Positions 7,843-15,351 of a stretch of DNA of 25,029 bases are shown piece by piece. Location: the NCBI RefSeq assembly GCF_002385225.1, contig NZ_DGDC01000028.1, positions 1 to 25,029 on the forward strand. The letters run 5' to 3'. Positions within the stretch are counted from its first letter, which is position 1; each line of letters starts with the position of its first letter. Both the position numbers and the translations under genes were made by a program. The DNA is from Psychrobacter sp. UBA3962 (GTDB lineage: Bacteria > Pseudomonadota > Gammaproteobacteria > Pseudomonadales > Moraxellaceae). Under the pieces are notes generated by a model. That model saw nothing but the letters and a program-made list of their open reading frames with translations, was not told where the DNA came from and did no database searches.

Positions 7843-9417
7843 TTACTGCTTATAAGGATTATCATCCTCGGTAATGATAGGCTCATCTTTATCATGAGAC
7901 AGGATGCCAAATAGCCCCCCTTTCTTTTTAGATTTATGAGCGGCTTTGTCTGTCTTATTATCTAGGTTAGCACCGGACTTTAGGTCAGCATCAGGAGGGA
8001 TAGTCGCCTCTTTTCTTTGGTTATCCTCAACCACTTCTGCATCTGGGTCGTAAGCCTCTGCATCAAGGTTGTTATCATCGGGTTTTAACGGGCCACTATT
8101 TTTTGCCTGTGTCTTTTTATCAGAGTCATCAAACATAGACTTGTTTGTCTCAACACCTTGACGCGGCAGGCTGTTTTCAAAGATATCAGCAAGAGGAATA
8201 TCTAACTCATTTTTGGCATGCTGTTCAGTGTCTTTGAAGCGCTGAATTAACAAGCTTAACCAAGGCGTGTCCATATTGGCACTCATATCATCTAACTCAT
8301 CTTTGATGGGTAGTGGATAGGGAAGAGTGCGGTAAAAATCCCACAAGGTAATATTGTCTAAGTCTCTTTTTAGGACATAATTACCTTTTTCAGTAATGGT
8401 AACTAAGTTGCTGTCTAATAGGTAATTGAGATAGGTAAACCACTTAGGCAACTCTTTACGACCTAATACGCTACGTAGCTCCTCTTCACTGGTTGAATTG
8501 CCATCTTGATAGCGATCATAAATCAGGTTCAACATGTCTAGTAGGCTTAGTAGTGGGTGACGAGGATAGACCTCTTTGGTCGCAAAGATAGTTAATGTAT
8601 AGCTTATCTCAACCCCAAGTAAGATTAGGTTCCAAGACAAATAAATCCATAATAGGAAAATAGGTAGGGCAGCAAAGGCACCATAAATCGCTTCATAACT
8701 GGTGAAATTACTCATAATGATACCGAATGAGTACTTCAGCAATTCAAAAGTAACCGCCACAAAGACACCGGCTATTGCTGCATTTTTTAAAGGCACTTTG
8801 GCTTTGGGAATAAACCAGTACATGCCAATGAAACCTGCGATAGTTATCGCGAACGACACCAATTGAATCCAGAAGTTCCAGTCGATTCCGTAACCGCCAA
8901 TTTGCTGGTTTAAAAAGCTTAAGCTTTGAACCGTACTTGATACGATAAAAGCTGTCCCCAACACCAATGGACCTAGGGTTATAATGGTCCAGTAGCGAAC
9001 AATACTTTTTATGCCACCCGAGCGATCTTCTACCCGCCAAATCTCATTAAAAGCACGTTCAATGGTGGTTAAAGTCATGATACTGGTGACGAATAATGCC
9101 ATGGCACCAATCGCTGTTAAGTTACTCGACTTTTCGGCGAAGCTATCAAGATACTGTGATACTTGTAGCCCTGACTGTGGCAACAGGTTACTATAAATAA
9201 TATTAGATATTTGATCGCGCACAGATTCTAAAGCCGGTATTGATGACAAAATCATCAATAAAACCGTTAAAATAGGCACGATAGATAATAGCGTGGTGTA
9301 AGTCAAAGAGGCCGCTTTTTGTTGGCCGTTGTCGTTAATAAAGTTGCGAATCAAAAAGCGCAGGAAGTTAAACCAAGATTTGTCGTAAAATGGCAGCTTT
9401 TTTAACAGGTTTTCCAT
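7843..9417 (-). CDS. YihY/BrkB family inner-membrane protein with long cytoplasmic tail
   Basis: This 524-residue protein carries the YihY/virulence-factor-BrkB domain in its first roughly 280 residues. About six membrane segments are visible (near 36-60, 100-118, 140-162, 182-203, 212-236 and 245-272). The signatures KAASLTYTTLLSIVP (34-48) and AIYGAFAALPIFLLWIY (243-259) are present. The family was once annotated as ribonuclease BN through misassignment; its real function is unsettled. Residues about 285-410 look like a soluble alpha/beta, possibly winged-helix, domain found in longer members. Residues about 420-524 are strongly charged, Asp/Lys rich and probably disordered. The protein is longer than the compact E. 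coli form (about 290 residues). It stands alone with a promoter upstream whose -35 is covered by a palindrome. Confidence 0.9.
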   Translation of the reverse strand: MENLLKKLPFYDKSWFNFLRFLIRNFINDNGQQKAASLTYTTLLSIVPILTVLLMILSSIPALESVRDQISNIIYSNLLPQSGLQVSQYLDSFAEKSSNLTAIGAMALFVTSIMTLTTIERAFNEIWRVEDRSGGIKSIVRYWTIITLGPLVLGTAFIVSSTVQSLSFLNQQIGGYGIDWNFWIQLVSFAITIAGFIGMYWFIPKAKVPLKNAAIAGVFVAVTFELLKYSFGIIMSNFTSYEAIYGAFAALPIFLLWIYLSWNLILLGVEISYTLTIFATKEVYPRHPLLSLLDMLNLIYDRYQDGNSTSEEELRSVLGRKELPKWFTYLNYLLDSNLVTITEKGNYVLKRDLDNITLWDFYRTLPYPLPIKDELDDMSANMDTPWLSLLIQRFKDTEQHAKNELDIPLADIFENSLPRQGVETNKSMFDDSDKKTQAKNSGPLKPDDNNLDAEAYDPDAEVVEDNQRKEATIPPDADLKSGANLDNKTDKAAHKSKKKGGLFGILSHDKDEPIITEDDNPYKQ

Positions 9418-9459
9418 ATTAGAATCGTTGTGTTAGGTTATCGAAAAGTAGAGTGGCTT

Positions 9460-9487
9460 ATTGTATAAAGGTGGCATAGTTTATCAA
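9460..9487 (-). promoter_or_regulatory. Candidate yihY-type gene promoter
   Basis: Read on the minus strand, TTGATA (9487-9482, 5 of 6) and TACAAT (9465-9460, 5 of 6) are separated by 16 bases. The predicted start is near 9453, about 35 bases before the ATG of the YihY/BrkB gene. The -35 box lies within the left arm of a perfect inverted repeat (9481-9497). Confidence 0.5.
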
Positions 9488-9497
9488 ATATTGATAA
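9481..9497. repeat. 17-bp palindrome overlapping the yihY-type promoter -35 box
   Basis: Arms TTATCAA (9481-9487) and TTGATAA (9491-9497) are perfect complements separated by three bases. Size and placement over a -35 box match a dimeric repressor or activator site. The binding protein is unknown, and the site also lies upstream of wrbA on the opposite strand. Confidence 0.45.
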
Positions 9498-9710
9498 TCA
9501 AAATGTGAAGAAAGTTTGTACCTAACTGATATGATACTGCTAATACACCAATTTCGGACTAAAATTTTTTCAAATTCAGTTTTAAAGCTTCAGCTATGGC
9601 AAAATGACTTCATGAAATGATCTACACTGGTTTTAGTGGTTTTCGTTCAGTGCCTATTGCCTTTAAGCTACCTTGTAATAGAAATTTTAAATATTTGGAA
9701 GTAACGTTTT

Positions 9711-10349
9711 ATGACAAATGATAATGGCTCTAGCCAATCTATGACAGACAACTATGTGTTGGTATTGTACTACTCACAATATGGGACTACTAAAGAGATG
9801 GCCTATGCCATTGCTCAAGGGATCGAGGAGGCAGGTATGACGGCTCGTATCCGTACGGTACCTAAGGTGGCTGCAGAGATTACAGTGGCTAAGCCGGCAA
9901 TCCCAGATGAAGGCGATTTGTATTGCACCATGTCTGATCTAAAAAATTGTTCAGGTCTTGCCTTAGGCAGCCCCACCCATTTCGGTAATATGGCTGGGTC
10001 AATGAAGCATTTTTGGGACAGCACTGTAACCTTATGGCTGGCTGGAAATTTACAAAACAAACCAGCTACTGTCTTTACCAGCACTGGCTCGATGCATGGC
10101 GGGCAAGAGACCACCTTACTGACAATGATGATGCCTTTGTTGCACCACGGTATGATGATCTTGGGAGTGCCTTATTCAAATCCTGAGTTAAATCGCACCA
10201 ATCGTGGAGGTACGCCTTATGGCTCCACTCATGTCAGTGGCAGTGCTCACGACCAACCCATAACCAAAGATGAGCGCAGCTTAGCAATTGCTCAAGGTCG
10301 TCGTCTTGCCAGTGCTGCCAAAGCGCTAGCTAATGCTAAGTGGTTGTAA
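9711..10349 (+). CDS. wrbA: NAD(P)H:quinone oxidoreductase WrbA (type IV)
   Basis: This is a 212-residue flavodoxin-fold protein that binds FMN and reduces quinones by two electrons with NAD(P)H, limiting semiquinone and superoxide formation. The phosphate-binding loop SQYGTTKEMA is at 22-31, the FMN-contacting GSPTHFGNMAGSMKHFWD at 86-103 and STGSMHGGQE at 124-133. All three are hallmark WrbA blocks. Length is near the family norm of about 200, with a 13-residue polar N-terminus. The ATG at 9711 is supported by GGAAG at 9697-9701. A DUF2069 gene follows after three bases, a pairing seen in other gammaproteobacteria such as Pseudomonas, so the two are almost certainly co-transcribed. I found no convincing sigma-70 promoter in the 293-base upstream gap. 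Confidence 0.96.
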   Translation: MTNDNGSSQSMTDNYVLVLYYSQYGTTKEMAYAIAQGIEEAGMTARIRTVPKVAAEITVAKPAIPDEGDLYCTMSDLKNCSGLALGSPTHFGNMAGSMKHFWDSTVTLWLAGNLQNKPATVFTSTGSMHGGQETTLLTMMMPLLHHGMMILGVPYSNPELNRTNRGGTPYGSTHVSGSAHDQPITKDERSLAIAQGRRLASAAKALANAKWL

Positions 10350-10352
10350 TTC

Positions 10353-10784
10353 ATGGCTAAAAGAGAGGTGCTGGACAGAAGTAGTCCAGAGAACGTAACG
10401 CTTATTGCTAAGTTACAATCAAGACTAAGAATGAGTTGGCTTGCTTGGCTGGTTTATCGAGGTATCGGATTACCTGTGCTGTTAGGGTCTTTATTGGCGA
10501 CCCAGCCAGATGTTATCGGAGGTATCGCTTGGCAGCTATTGTGGCTGATTCCAGCGCTTATCGTTACGCCTTGGGTAATAAAAGGGAAGTCGCCTTATGC
10601 CTTACTGATGAGTAGCATGCTGACCTTGGTTTACTTGGGTGCCAGCGGCGTTACTTTATTCTCTAGATTTTATGACAGCGGCAGTAGCGTGATGTGGGTT
10701 TATGCTATAGATCTGATACTTATTCTGCTTATCAATGTTTGGTTATTTAAATTATTGAAGCGCTTACCGTCCATGAATGGATAG
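10353..10784 (+). CDS. DUF2069 inner-membrane protein
   Basis: This 143-residue protein has four predicted membrane helices (about 29-49, 55-76, 80-103 and 111-135), a short cytoplasmic N-terminus and a basic C-terminal end (KLLKRLP). It matches the DUF2069 family of small membrane proteins found next to wrbA; no function is established. It begins three bases after the wrbA stop, indicating translational coupling in one transcript, and a strong terminator lies 24 bases past its stop. A role in supporting WrbA at the membrane, near quinones, is attractive but only an inference from co-location. Confidence 0.85.
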   Translation: MAKREVLDRSSPENVTLIAKLQSRLRMSWLAWLVYRGIGLPVLLGSLLATQPDVIGGIAWQLLWLIPALIVTPWVIKGKSPYALLMSSMLTLVYLGASGVTLFSRFYDSGSSVMWVYAIDLILILLINVWLFKLLKRLPSMNG

Positions 10785-10807
10785 CGATAGGTTATAGCTA
10801 CTATAAT

Positions 10808-10844
10808 AAAAAACGCCTCACTAGATTTAGTGAGGCGTTTTTTT
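10808..10844. terminator. Bidirectional terminator between wrbA-DUF2069 and the DUF3108 gene
   Basis: A perfect 16-bp inverted repeat (10808-10823 and 10828-10843) has a 4-base loop, core ACGCCTCACTA, an A-run on the left and T-run on the right. It serves both converging units. Confidence 0.94.
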
Positions 10845-10882
10845 AGTCATCAATTTAGCAGGACTGTATTATTTTTAGAAAA

Positions 10883-11599
10883 TTAACGGACTTTGGTCAG
10901 TTTCATTTCCATTTTCTTGCCATCATTGATTTGAGTCACTTGTACAGGTAAATAATCTAAGCTAGGGGCTAACCAGAAGCTCGTTGAACGGTCATTATCA
11001 TCATGAATACGGTCAACACGAATGGTATCAAAAGTACCTGCTGGGACTGTAATTTTAGTATTGCCTGCTTTTTTGAAAGGTGTTTTTTCTACTTTGTCTT
11101 TTTTGACCATATAGTAGTTACCGGTGAATTTGCCGGTTAATAGGTCTTGTCTGATTTGGGCCTCTAAACTCAAATCATCAAAAGCTCTATTAGGGGCTGA
11201 TAAGTTCACGGTCTTACCACGGTAAGTACTGGCCACTTTTTTACCAGAATTACTAAACTTCATACTATGGGTATTGCCGATGCCAAATAATTTATAAGCG
11301 GTACTGGCACTGCTTGGGATAATATTATTACCACTTAAGCTGAAGGTACTGTTTTGATTCGCTGTAGCCACACCGGCCACTCTGGCATTCACTTTATAGT
11401 TCCAAGTGTTGCCTGACTTGGTTAAAGTACGGGTGGCAGTACCTTTATATTTATTTTCAACAGTGAAAGAATAATCCGCAGTAGAAGGGGTTAAAGCTGT
11501 TGAAGCCATACCTGCAGTTGAAGCCACTGCGGTTGCCGTTGCTAGACCAACACCTGCCACTAATTTTTTTGCTTTTATATTTTTTAATTTGTTAAACAT
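10883..11599 (-). CDS. Secreted DUF3108 protein
   Basis: This 238-residue protein has a clear Sec signal peptide: a lysine-rich start (residues 1-12), a hydrophobic stretch rich in Ala and Val (13-30) and likely cleavage near residue 30-33. The mature part is a basic, Thr/Ser/Lys-rich, beta-strand-patterned domain. Features such as the AGTFDTIRVDRIHD block and the C-terminal FWLAPSLDYLPVQV fit the DUF3108 family of periplasmic proteins, whose function is unknown. A ribosome binding site AAGGG stands about 9 bases before the ATG. The gene is a single-gene unit with a shared terminator downstream and a hairpin-forming sequence (11661-11678) upstream. Confidence 0.82.
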   Translation of the reverse strand: MFNKLKNIKAKKLVAGVGLATATAVASTAGMASTALTPSTADYSFTVENKYKGTATRTLTKSGNTWNYKVNARVAGVATANQNSTFSLSGNNIIPSSASTAYKLFGIGNTHSMKFSNSGKKVASTYRGKTVNLSAPNRAFDDLSLEAQIRQDLLTGKFTGNYYMVKKDKVEKTPFKKAGNTKITVPAGTFDTIRVDRIHDDNDRSTSFWLAPSLDYLPVQVTQINDGKKMEMKLTKVR

Positions 11600-11660
11600 A
11601 TTTTTGCCCTTAATTTATTTCTTTTCTTTGAGTTGTTATCAATGGGATACGCCTGTCTTT

Positions 11661-11678
11661 GATAGAGTCGTCTCTATC
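11661..11678. repeat. Short perfect inverted repeat upstream of the DUF3108 gene
   Basis: Arms GATAGAG (11661-11667) and CTCTATC (11672-11678) are separated by four bases, about 62 bases before the DUF3108 start. It could be an operator or a hairpin in the 5' leader. No well-matched promoter hexamer pair was found nearby; TATAGT on the minus strand about 30-45 bases further upstream is a possible lone -10. Confidence 0.35.
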
Positions 11679-11825
11679 TAACTAAGCGAAAACCTATTAA
11701 AGCTAACTATACTCTATATATGGTTATACCTTGTTACATTTCCAAGGGCAGTATTGAAGGTGTTTTGTTAGCATTTCTTGCTAAGAGAGTTATAAGGTTA
11801 TCTAGAGTAAATAATTCAGAAAATA

Positions 11826-11849
11826 AAAAGACAGCCTAAGCTGCCTTTT
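11826..11849 (-). terminator. Terminator of the pnt operon
   Basis: Arms AAAAGACAGC (11826-11835) and GCTGCCTTTT (11840-11849) surround a 4-base loop. The single non-Watson-Crick position is an A-C mismatch on the plus strand but a G-U pair in the minus-strand RNA. A T-rich tract follows on the minus strand, so it is oriented to end pntB transcription. Confidence 0.8.
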
Positions 11850-11892
11850 ATATTAATGTTAATGCAATGGATGTATTGAGCGAATATTAAGC

Positions 11893-13302
11893 CTAGTGAC
11901 CGCCACCGTTAATAGTGCGTACCATTTCTTCAACCATTTTTTTGGCATCACCAAAGATCATCATGGTCTTATCTAAATAGAATAGCGGGTTGTCTAGTCC
12001 AGCATAACCCGTGCTCATAGAGCGCTTGATTACCATAACCGTTTGCGCTTTTGAGGCCTCAAGAATAGGCATACCAAAGATTGGAGAACCTGGATCATCT
12101 TTAGCAGAAGGGTTAACCACGTCGTTGGCACCAATAATTAACACCACATCTGTACTTGGGAAGTCAGAGTTAATCTCATCCATCTCTAAAATGTCATCGT
12201 AAGGCACATCTGCTTCAGCAAGCAGTACGTTCATGTGACCTGGCATACGACCCGCAACAGGGTGAATGGCAAAACGAACATTGACGCCTTGTTCCTTCAG
12301 CAGCTCATATAATTCTTTTACCGCATTCTGCGCACGGCCTTGGGCCATACCATAACCTGGAACAATAATAACGTCACTGGCGTTGCTCATTAAGAAGCCT
12401 GCATCTTCAGCAGAGCCGGACTTATAAGTTTTTGGGGCGCCATCATCGCTACCGGCGACAGCAGCGGTTGACCCCATTCCCCCAAACAATACGTTTAATA
12501 ATGAGCGGTTCATAGCCTTACACATGATGTAAGATAAAATCGCACCTGATGACCCTACTAGCGAGCCGGCAATAATCAACATTGAGTTGCCTAAGGTGAA
12601 ACCGATACCTGCTGCTGCCCAACCCGAGAATGAGTTAAGTAGTGACACAACCACCGGCATATCACCGCCACCAATTGGGGCAATCCACATCCAGCCAAAT
12701 AACACTGCAAATACAGTCATGGCATAGAACGCTGGCATAGATTCAGTAACGAAGTACCAGCCACCGCAAGCAATCATGGCCACAAAAAGGATCAGCTGCA
12801 AGGGTTTAACCCAGCCGCCATTGACCGTTTTGGCCCATTTCTTAGCGCCTAATTTACCGAAGGCAAACACTGAAGCGGAGAAAGTAATGGCACCGATAAA
12901 GCAACCAATGAACAATTCAACACGAGCAATGGTACTGTGTTCGTGTGTGCTATTAAGTACAGTGGCTAGGGCGATAGCGACCGCAGACAAACCAACGAAA
13001 GAGTGCATTAATGCCACAGTTTCCGGCATTTCGGTCATGGCAACGGTTTTCGCTTTCCACATACCGACTAAAGCACCTAAAATCATCGCACCGATGATAA
13101 GCCAAAGTACAGGCCCTTCTGCTAAGAAGAAGGTGGTAATTACGGCAATGGCCATGGCAGCCATACCAAAACGGTTACCACGAATGGCCGTTTTTGGGCT
13201 AGATAGACCGCGTAAAGTAAGAATAAATAATACAGCGCCTATTAAATAGAACCAATCAGCGTGAGCAGCAATCCAGTTCATTTGAGTTAATTCAGGATTC
13301 AT
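11893..13302 (-). CDS. pntB: Proton-translocating NAD(P) transhydrogenase subunit beta
   Basis: PntB provides the NADP(H)-binding domain III and much of the membrane domain of the transhydrogenase. That enzyme uses the proton gradient to reduce NADP+ with NADH at the inner membrane. The 469-residue length is typical. About eight or nine hydrophobic segments fill residues 15-285, including the conserved ALMHSFVG with H100, matching the membrane histidine important for proton transfer. Domain III shows GYGMAQGRAQ (316-325), GANDVVNP (391-398) and KRSMSTGYAG (426-435), all NADP-binding blocks. The ATG overlaps the pntA2 stop by four bases (ATGA), showing translational coupling. It is the last gene of the operon, followed by a terminator. 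Confidence 0.97.
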   Translation of the reverse strand: MNPELTQMNWIAAHADWFYLIGAVLFILTLRGLSSPKTAIRGNRFGMAAMAIAVITTFFLAEGPVLWLIIGAMILGALVGMWKAKTVAMTEMPETVALMHSFVGLSAVAIALATVLNSTHEHSTIARVELFIGCFIGAITFSASVFAFGKLGAKKWAKTVNGGWVKPLQLILFVAMIACGGWYFVTESMPAFYAMTVFAVLFGWMWIAPIGGGDMPVVVSLLNSFSGWAAAGIGFTLGNSMLIIAGSLVGSSGAILSYIMCKAMNRSLLNVLFGGMGSTAAVAGSDDGAPKTYKSGSAEDAGFLMSNASDVIIVPGYGMAQGRAQNAVKELYELLKEQGVNVRFAIHPVAGRMPGHMNVLLAEADVPYDDILEMDEINSDFPSTDVVLIIGANDVVNPSAKDDPGSPIFGMPILEASKAQTVMVIKRSMSTGYAGLDNPLFYLDKTMMIFGDAKKMVEEMVRTINGGGH

Positions 13303-13682
13303 GCGTCCCCTCCTTTTTGGTCAGCCGCTGTGTTTACTTTTTTCGCTTTAGGTTTGAACATGGCAAGCATACGCTCAGTTACTGCAAAACCACCAAAAAT
13401 ATTAATGCTGGCTAAAAACACAGCGAAGGCACCCAATAAGCTGGTCACTGAAATGGCATTGCCATCAATATGAACCGTTTGTAGCATCGCACCCACGATA
13501 ACGATACTTGATAAGGCATTAGTTACCGCCATTAAAGGGGTGTGAAGTGCAGGGGTAACGCCCCAAACAACGTAATAACCCACAAATATGGCCAATACAA
13601 AGATGGTAAATATGGCCACGAAAGGGGTAGCACCAGTTACGGCAACGCCCAGTGGTGCGGTTGCTAATAAAGTAGCAAGCAT
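13299..13682 (-). CDS. pntA2: NAD(P) transhydrogenase subunit alpha, part 2 (membrane domain)
   Basis: This 127-residue protein has three or four membrane helices in residues 1-110 and a basic, Lys-rich C-terminal tail. It corresponds to the C-terminal membrane part of E. coli PntA, encoded separately here as in Rhodospirillum rubrum (pntAB). The segments HTPLMAVTNALSSIVIVGAM and INIFGGFAVTERMLAMF are diagnostic. It lies between the soluble domain I gene and pntB, overlaps pntB by four bases and is separated from pntA1 by 104 bases that hold a hairpin. It assembles with the other two subunits in the inner membrane. Confidence 0.95.
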   Translation of the reverse strand: MLATLLATAPLGVAVTGATPFVAIFTIFVLAIFVGYYVVWGVTPALHTPLMAVTNALSSIVIVGAMLQTVHIDGNAISVTSLLGAFAVFLASINIFGGFAVTERMLAMFKPKAKKVNTAADQKGGDA

Positions 13683-13748
13683 AATCTTCTCCTAAGATCT
13701 TTCTGAAATATTCATGTTAGCTTTTTGGATTATTTTTGACAGCGCAGA

Positions 13749-13785
13749 GGCTTTAGTCGGCAATATTTGCCTGACTTATCAAGCC
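13749..13785 (-). repeat. Intercistronic hairpin between pntA1 and pntA2
   Basis: Nested complementary arms lie immediately after the pntA1 stop: GGCTT (13749-13753) with AAGCC (13781-13785), then AGTC-GGCAA with TTGCC-GACT around a three-base loop, with small bulges between. No T-run follows on the minus strand, so it is not a standard terminator. It could stabilise the upstream message or adjust the ratio of subunits. Confidence 0.55.
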
Positions 13786-13786
13786 T

Positions 13787-14920
13787 TTATCTACGTTGTA
13801 AACGCACCTCACCACTATGGGTCACTGCTAAAGCTCCCTGAATTTCATCTTCAAGGTTAATCGTTAAGGCATTGTTGTTGTCTTTATCAAATAAAGTGGT
13901 AATAAAATTCACTAAGTTATTGGCATATAAGTCAGAGGACTGTGCCGCTAAGCTTGCTGGAATGTTGGCAGCACCGATGATACGTACGCCATTTTCTGTG
14001 ACAATGGTTTCTCCAGAGACAGTACCTTCAACGTTACCGCCTGAGCTTGCGGCCATATCGATTAATACTGAGCCGGCTTTCATTTTGTCTAGCGTCGTTT
14101 TATGCACCAATCTTGGCGCATTACGACCTGGAATTTGAGCCGTGGTAATAACAATATCTGCATTGGAGACCGCTTTATCGACCACGGCAGCCTGATCTTT
14201 CATGTACTGCTCAGAAGGGGTCCAAGCATAGCCGCCTGTTGATTTGGCTTTTTCTTTTTCCTCATCGCTCATCGGTACATCTAACCATTTGCCACCCAAC
14301 GACTCAACTTGCTCTTTGGCGGCGGGACGTAGGTCACTGGCTTCAACCACAGCGCCCAAACGCTTAGCAGTAGCAATGGCTTGAAGACCAGCCACGCCCA
14401 CCCCTAAGATAACCACTTTGGCAGGCTTAACTGTACCGGCCGAGGTCATAAACATTGGGAACGGACGGGCATACTCATTGGCTGCCATTAGAACCGCTTT
14501 ATAACCGGCTAAGTTAGCTTGTGAGGATAGAACATCCATGTTTTGCGCACGAGATAGGGTGCGGGGTAGCAGCTCCATCGCATAGGCAGTTACCCCTTGC
14601 TGCGCATAGTTGTCTAACTGATCATTGCGATAAGGGTCAAGCATACCAATGACGATGCTACCGCTAGACAGTTGAGCGATCTGCTCTGCGGTTAAGTTTT
14701 GAACCACACAAATAATATTTGCTTGAGACAGTACTTCAGACTCACTGGCAACTTTAGCGCTGGCATTGAGATAAGCAATGTCATCATAATAGGCATGTTG
14801 ACCTGCACCAGATTCAATAATCACTTCATGACCAAGCTTAATAAGTTTCTTTACTGAGTCGGGCGTAATTGCAACGCGTCCTTCAAATGCCTGCTTGGCT
14901 TGGATTGTGCCTATTATCAT
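13787..14920 (-). CDS. pntA1: NAD(P) transhydrogenase subunit alpha, part 1 (NAD-binding domain I)
   Basis: This 377-residue soluble subunit binds NAD(H) and hands hydride to NADP+ on PntB. It belongs to the alanine dehydrogenase/PNT family. RAQNMDVLSSQ (124-134) is the conserved domain I block with the key Arg and Gln. GVGVAGLQA (173-181) is the nucleotide-binding turn, and the mobile loop STGGYAWTPSE (227-237) carries the conserved tyrosine. The N-terminus MIIGTIQ and the RVAITPDSVKKL stretch fit the family start. AGGAG (14930-14926) is placed well before the ATG. It is the first gene of a pntA1-pntA2-pntB operon. Alanine dehydrogenase is excluded by the neighbouring pnt genes and the mobile-loop sequence. 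Confidence 0.96.
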   Translation of the reverse strand: MIIGTIQAKQAFEGRVAITPDSVKKLIKLGHEVIIESGAGQHAYYDDIAYLNASAKVASESEVLSQANIICVVQNLTAEQIAQLSSGSIVIGMLDPYRNDQLDNYAQQGVTAYAMELLPRTLSRAQNMDVLSSQANLAGYKAVLMAANEYARPFPMFMTSAGTVKPAKVVILGVGVAGLQAIATAKRLGAVVEASDLRPAAKEQVESLGGKWLDVPMSDEEKEKAKSTGGYAWTPSEQYMKDQAAVVDKAVSNADIVITTAQIPGRNAPRLVHKTTLDKMKAGSVLIDMAASSGGNVEGTVSGETIVTENGVRIIGAANIPASLAAQSSDLYANNLVNFITTLFDKDNNNALTINLEDEIQGALAVTHSGEVRLQRR

Positions 14921-15351
14921 GTTCGCTCCTAGCTTGATTAATTGATCTAAGTTTTGACTAAATTCACCCGATGCTGTCTAAACATCTAATATTCCGTGGT
15001 GAAAACATCTGGTTAATGATATTCAAACTAATGGTTATCAATTTAATAAATGGCTAACCGAATACCATCATGGGAATTTATTATAAGAATATAAATTAAA
15101 ATAATTCATCGTAGAAATATGACCGACCAGTTAAATTTAATCACAAACTTTAATTTATGTGCTTTGCTAAAGTTAGATGGAAACATAACACAAGGTTATC
15201 TATGAATGCGAGAAAAAATTATCAGTGTTTCAAGATAAATTAAAATTAAGTCAGTGATTACAGATTAGTCAGGAAGGGCTTAAACTTGTTAAACTATAAC
15301 GAGTCAAAGAATGAAACTAAGCCAGAAATAAAATAAATCGAGGATAAAGCG
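14921..15351. other. Divergent spacer between the pnt operon (-) and yaaA (+)
   Basis: These 431 AT-rich bases contain no credible gene. A perfect TATAAT on the minus strand (15085-15080) is the best pnt -10 candidate, without a good -35. On the plus strand TATAAC at 15295-15300 could serve yaaA, also without a recognisable -35, and GAGGA (15340-15344) is the yaaA ribosome binding site. A 13-codon ORF at about 15202 with an AAGG upstream is too short to call. Confidence 0.5.
15080..15085 (-). promoter_or_regulatory. Candidate -10 box for the pnt operon
   Basis: A perfect TATAAT is read on the minus strand, about 160 bases upstream of pntA1. The region 17 bases further up (TGAATT) is a poor -35, so an activator or a different promoter is possible. 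Confidence 0.3.

Noticed and set aside
11768..11784. TTAGCA-N5-TGCTAA inverted repeat in the pnt/DUF3108 spacer
   Set aside because: Arms are only six bases, and it lies far from any convincing promoter in AT-rich DNA; chance is a good explanation.
12776..13249. 157-codon plus-strand frame opposite pntB
   Set aside because: It mirrors a highly conserved gene, with composition dictated by the other strand and no ribosome binding site.
15157..15243. Possible short peptide of 28 (or 13) codons in the pnt-yaaA spacer
   Set aside because: Only an AAGG before the inner ATG supports it. The length is within chance expectation and composition is unremarkable.
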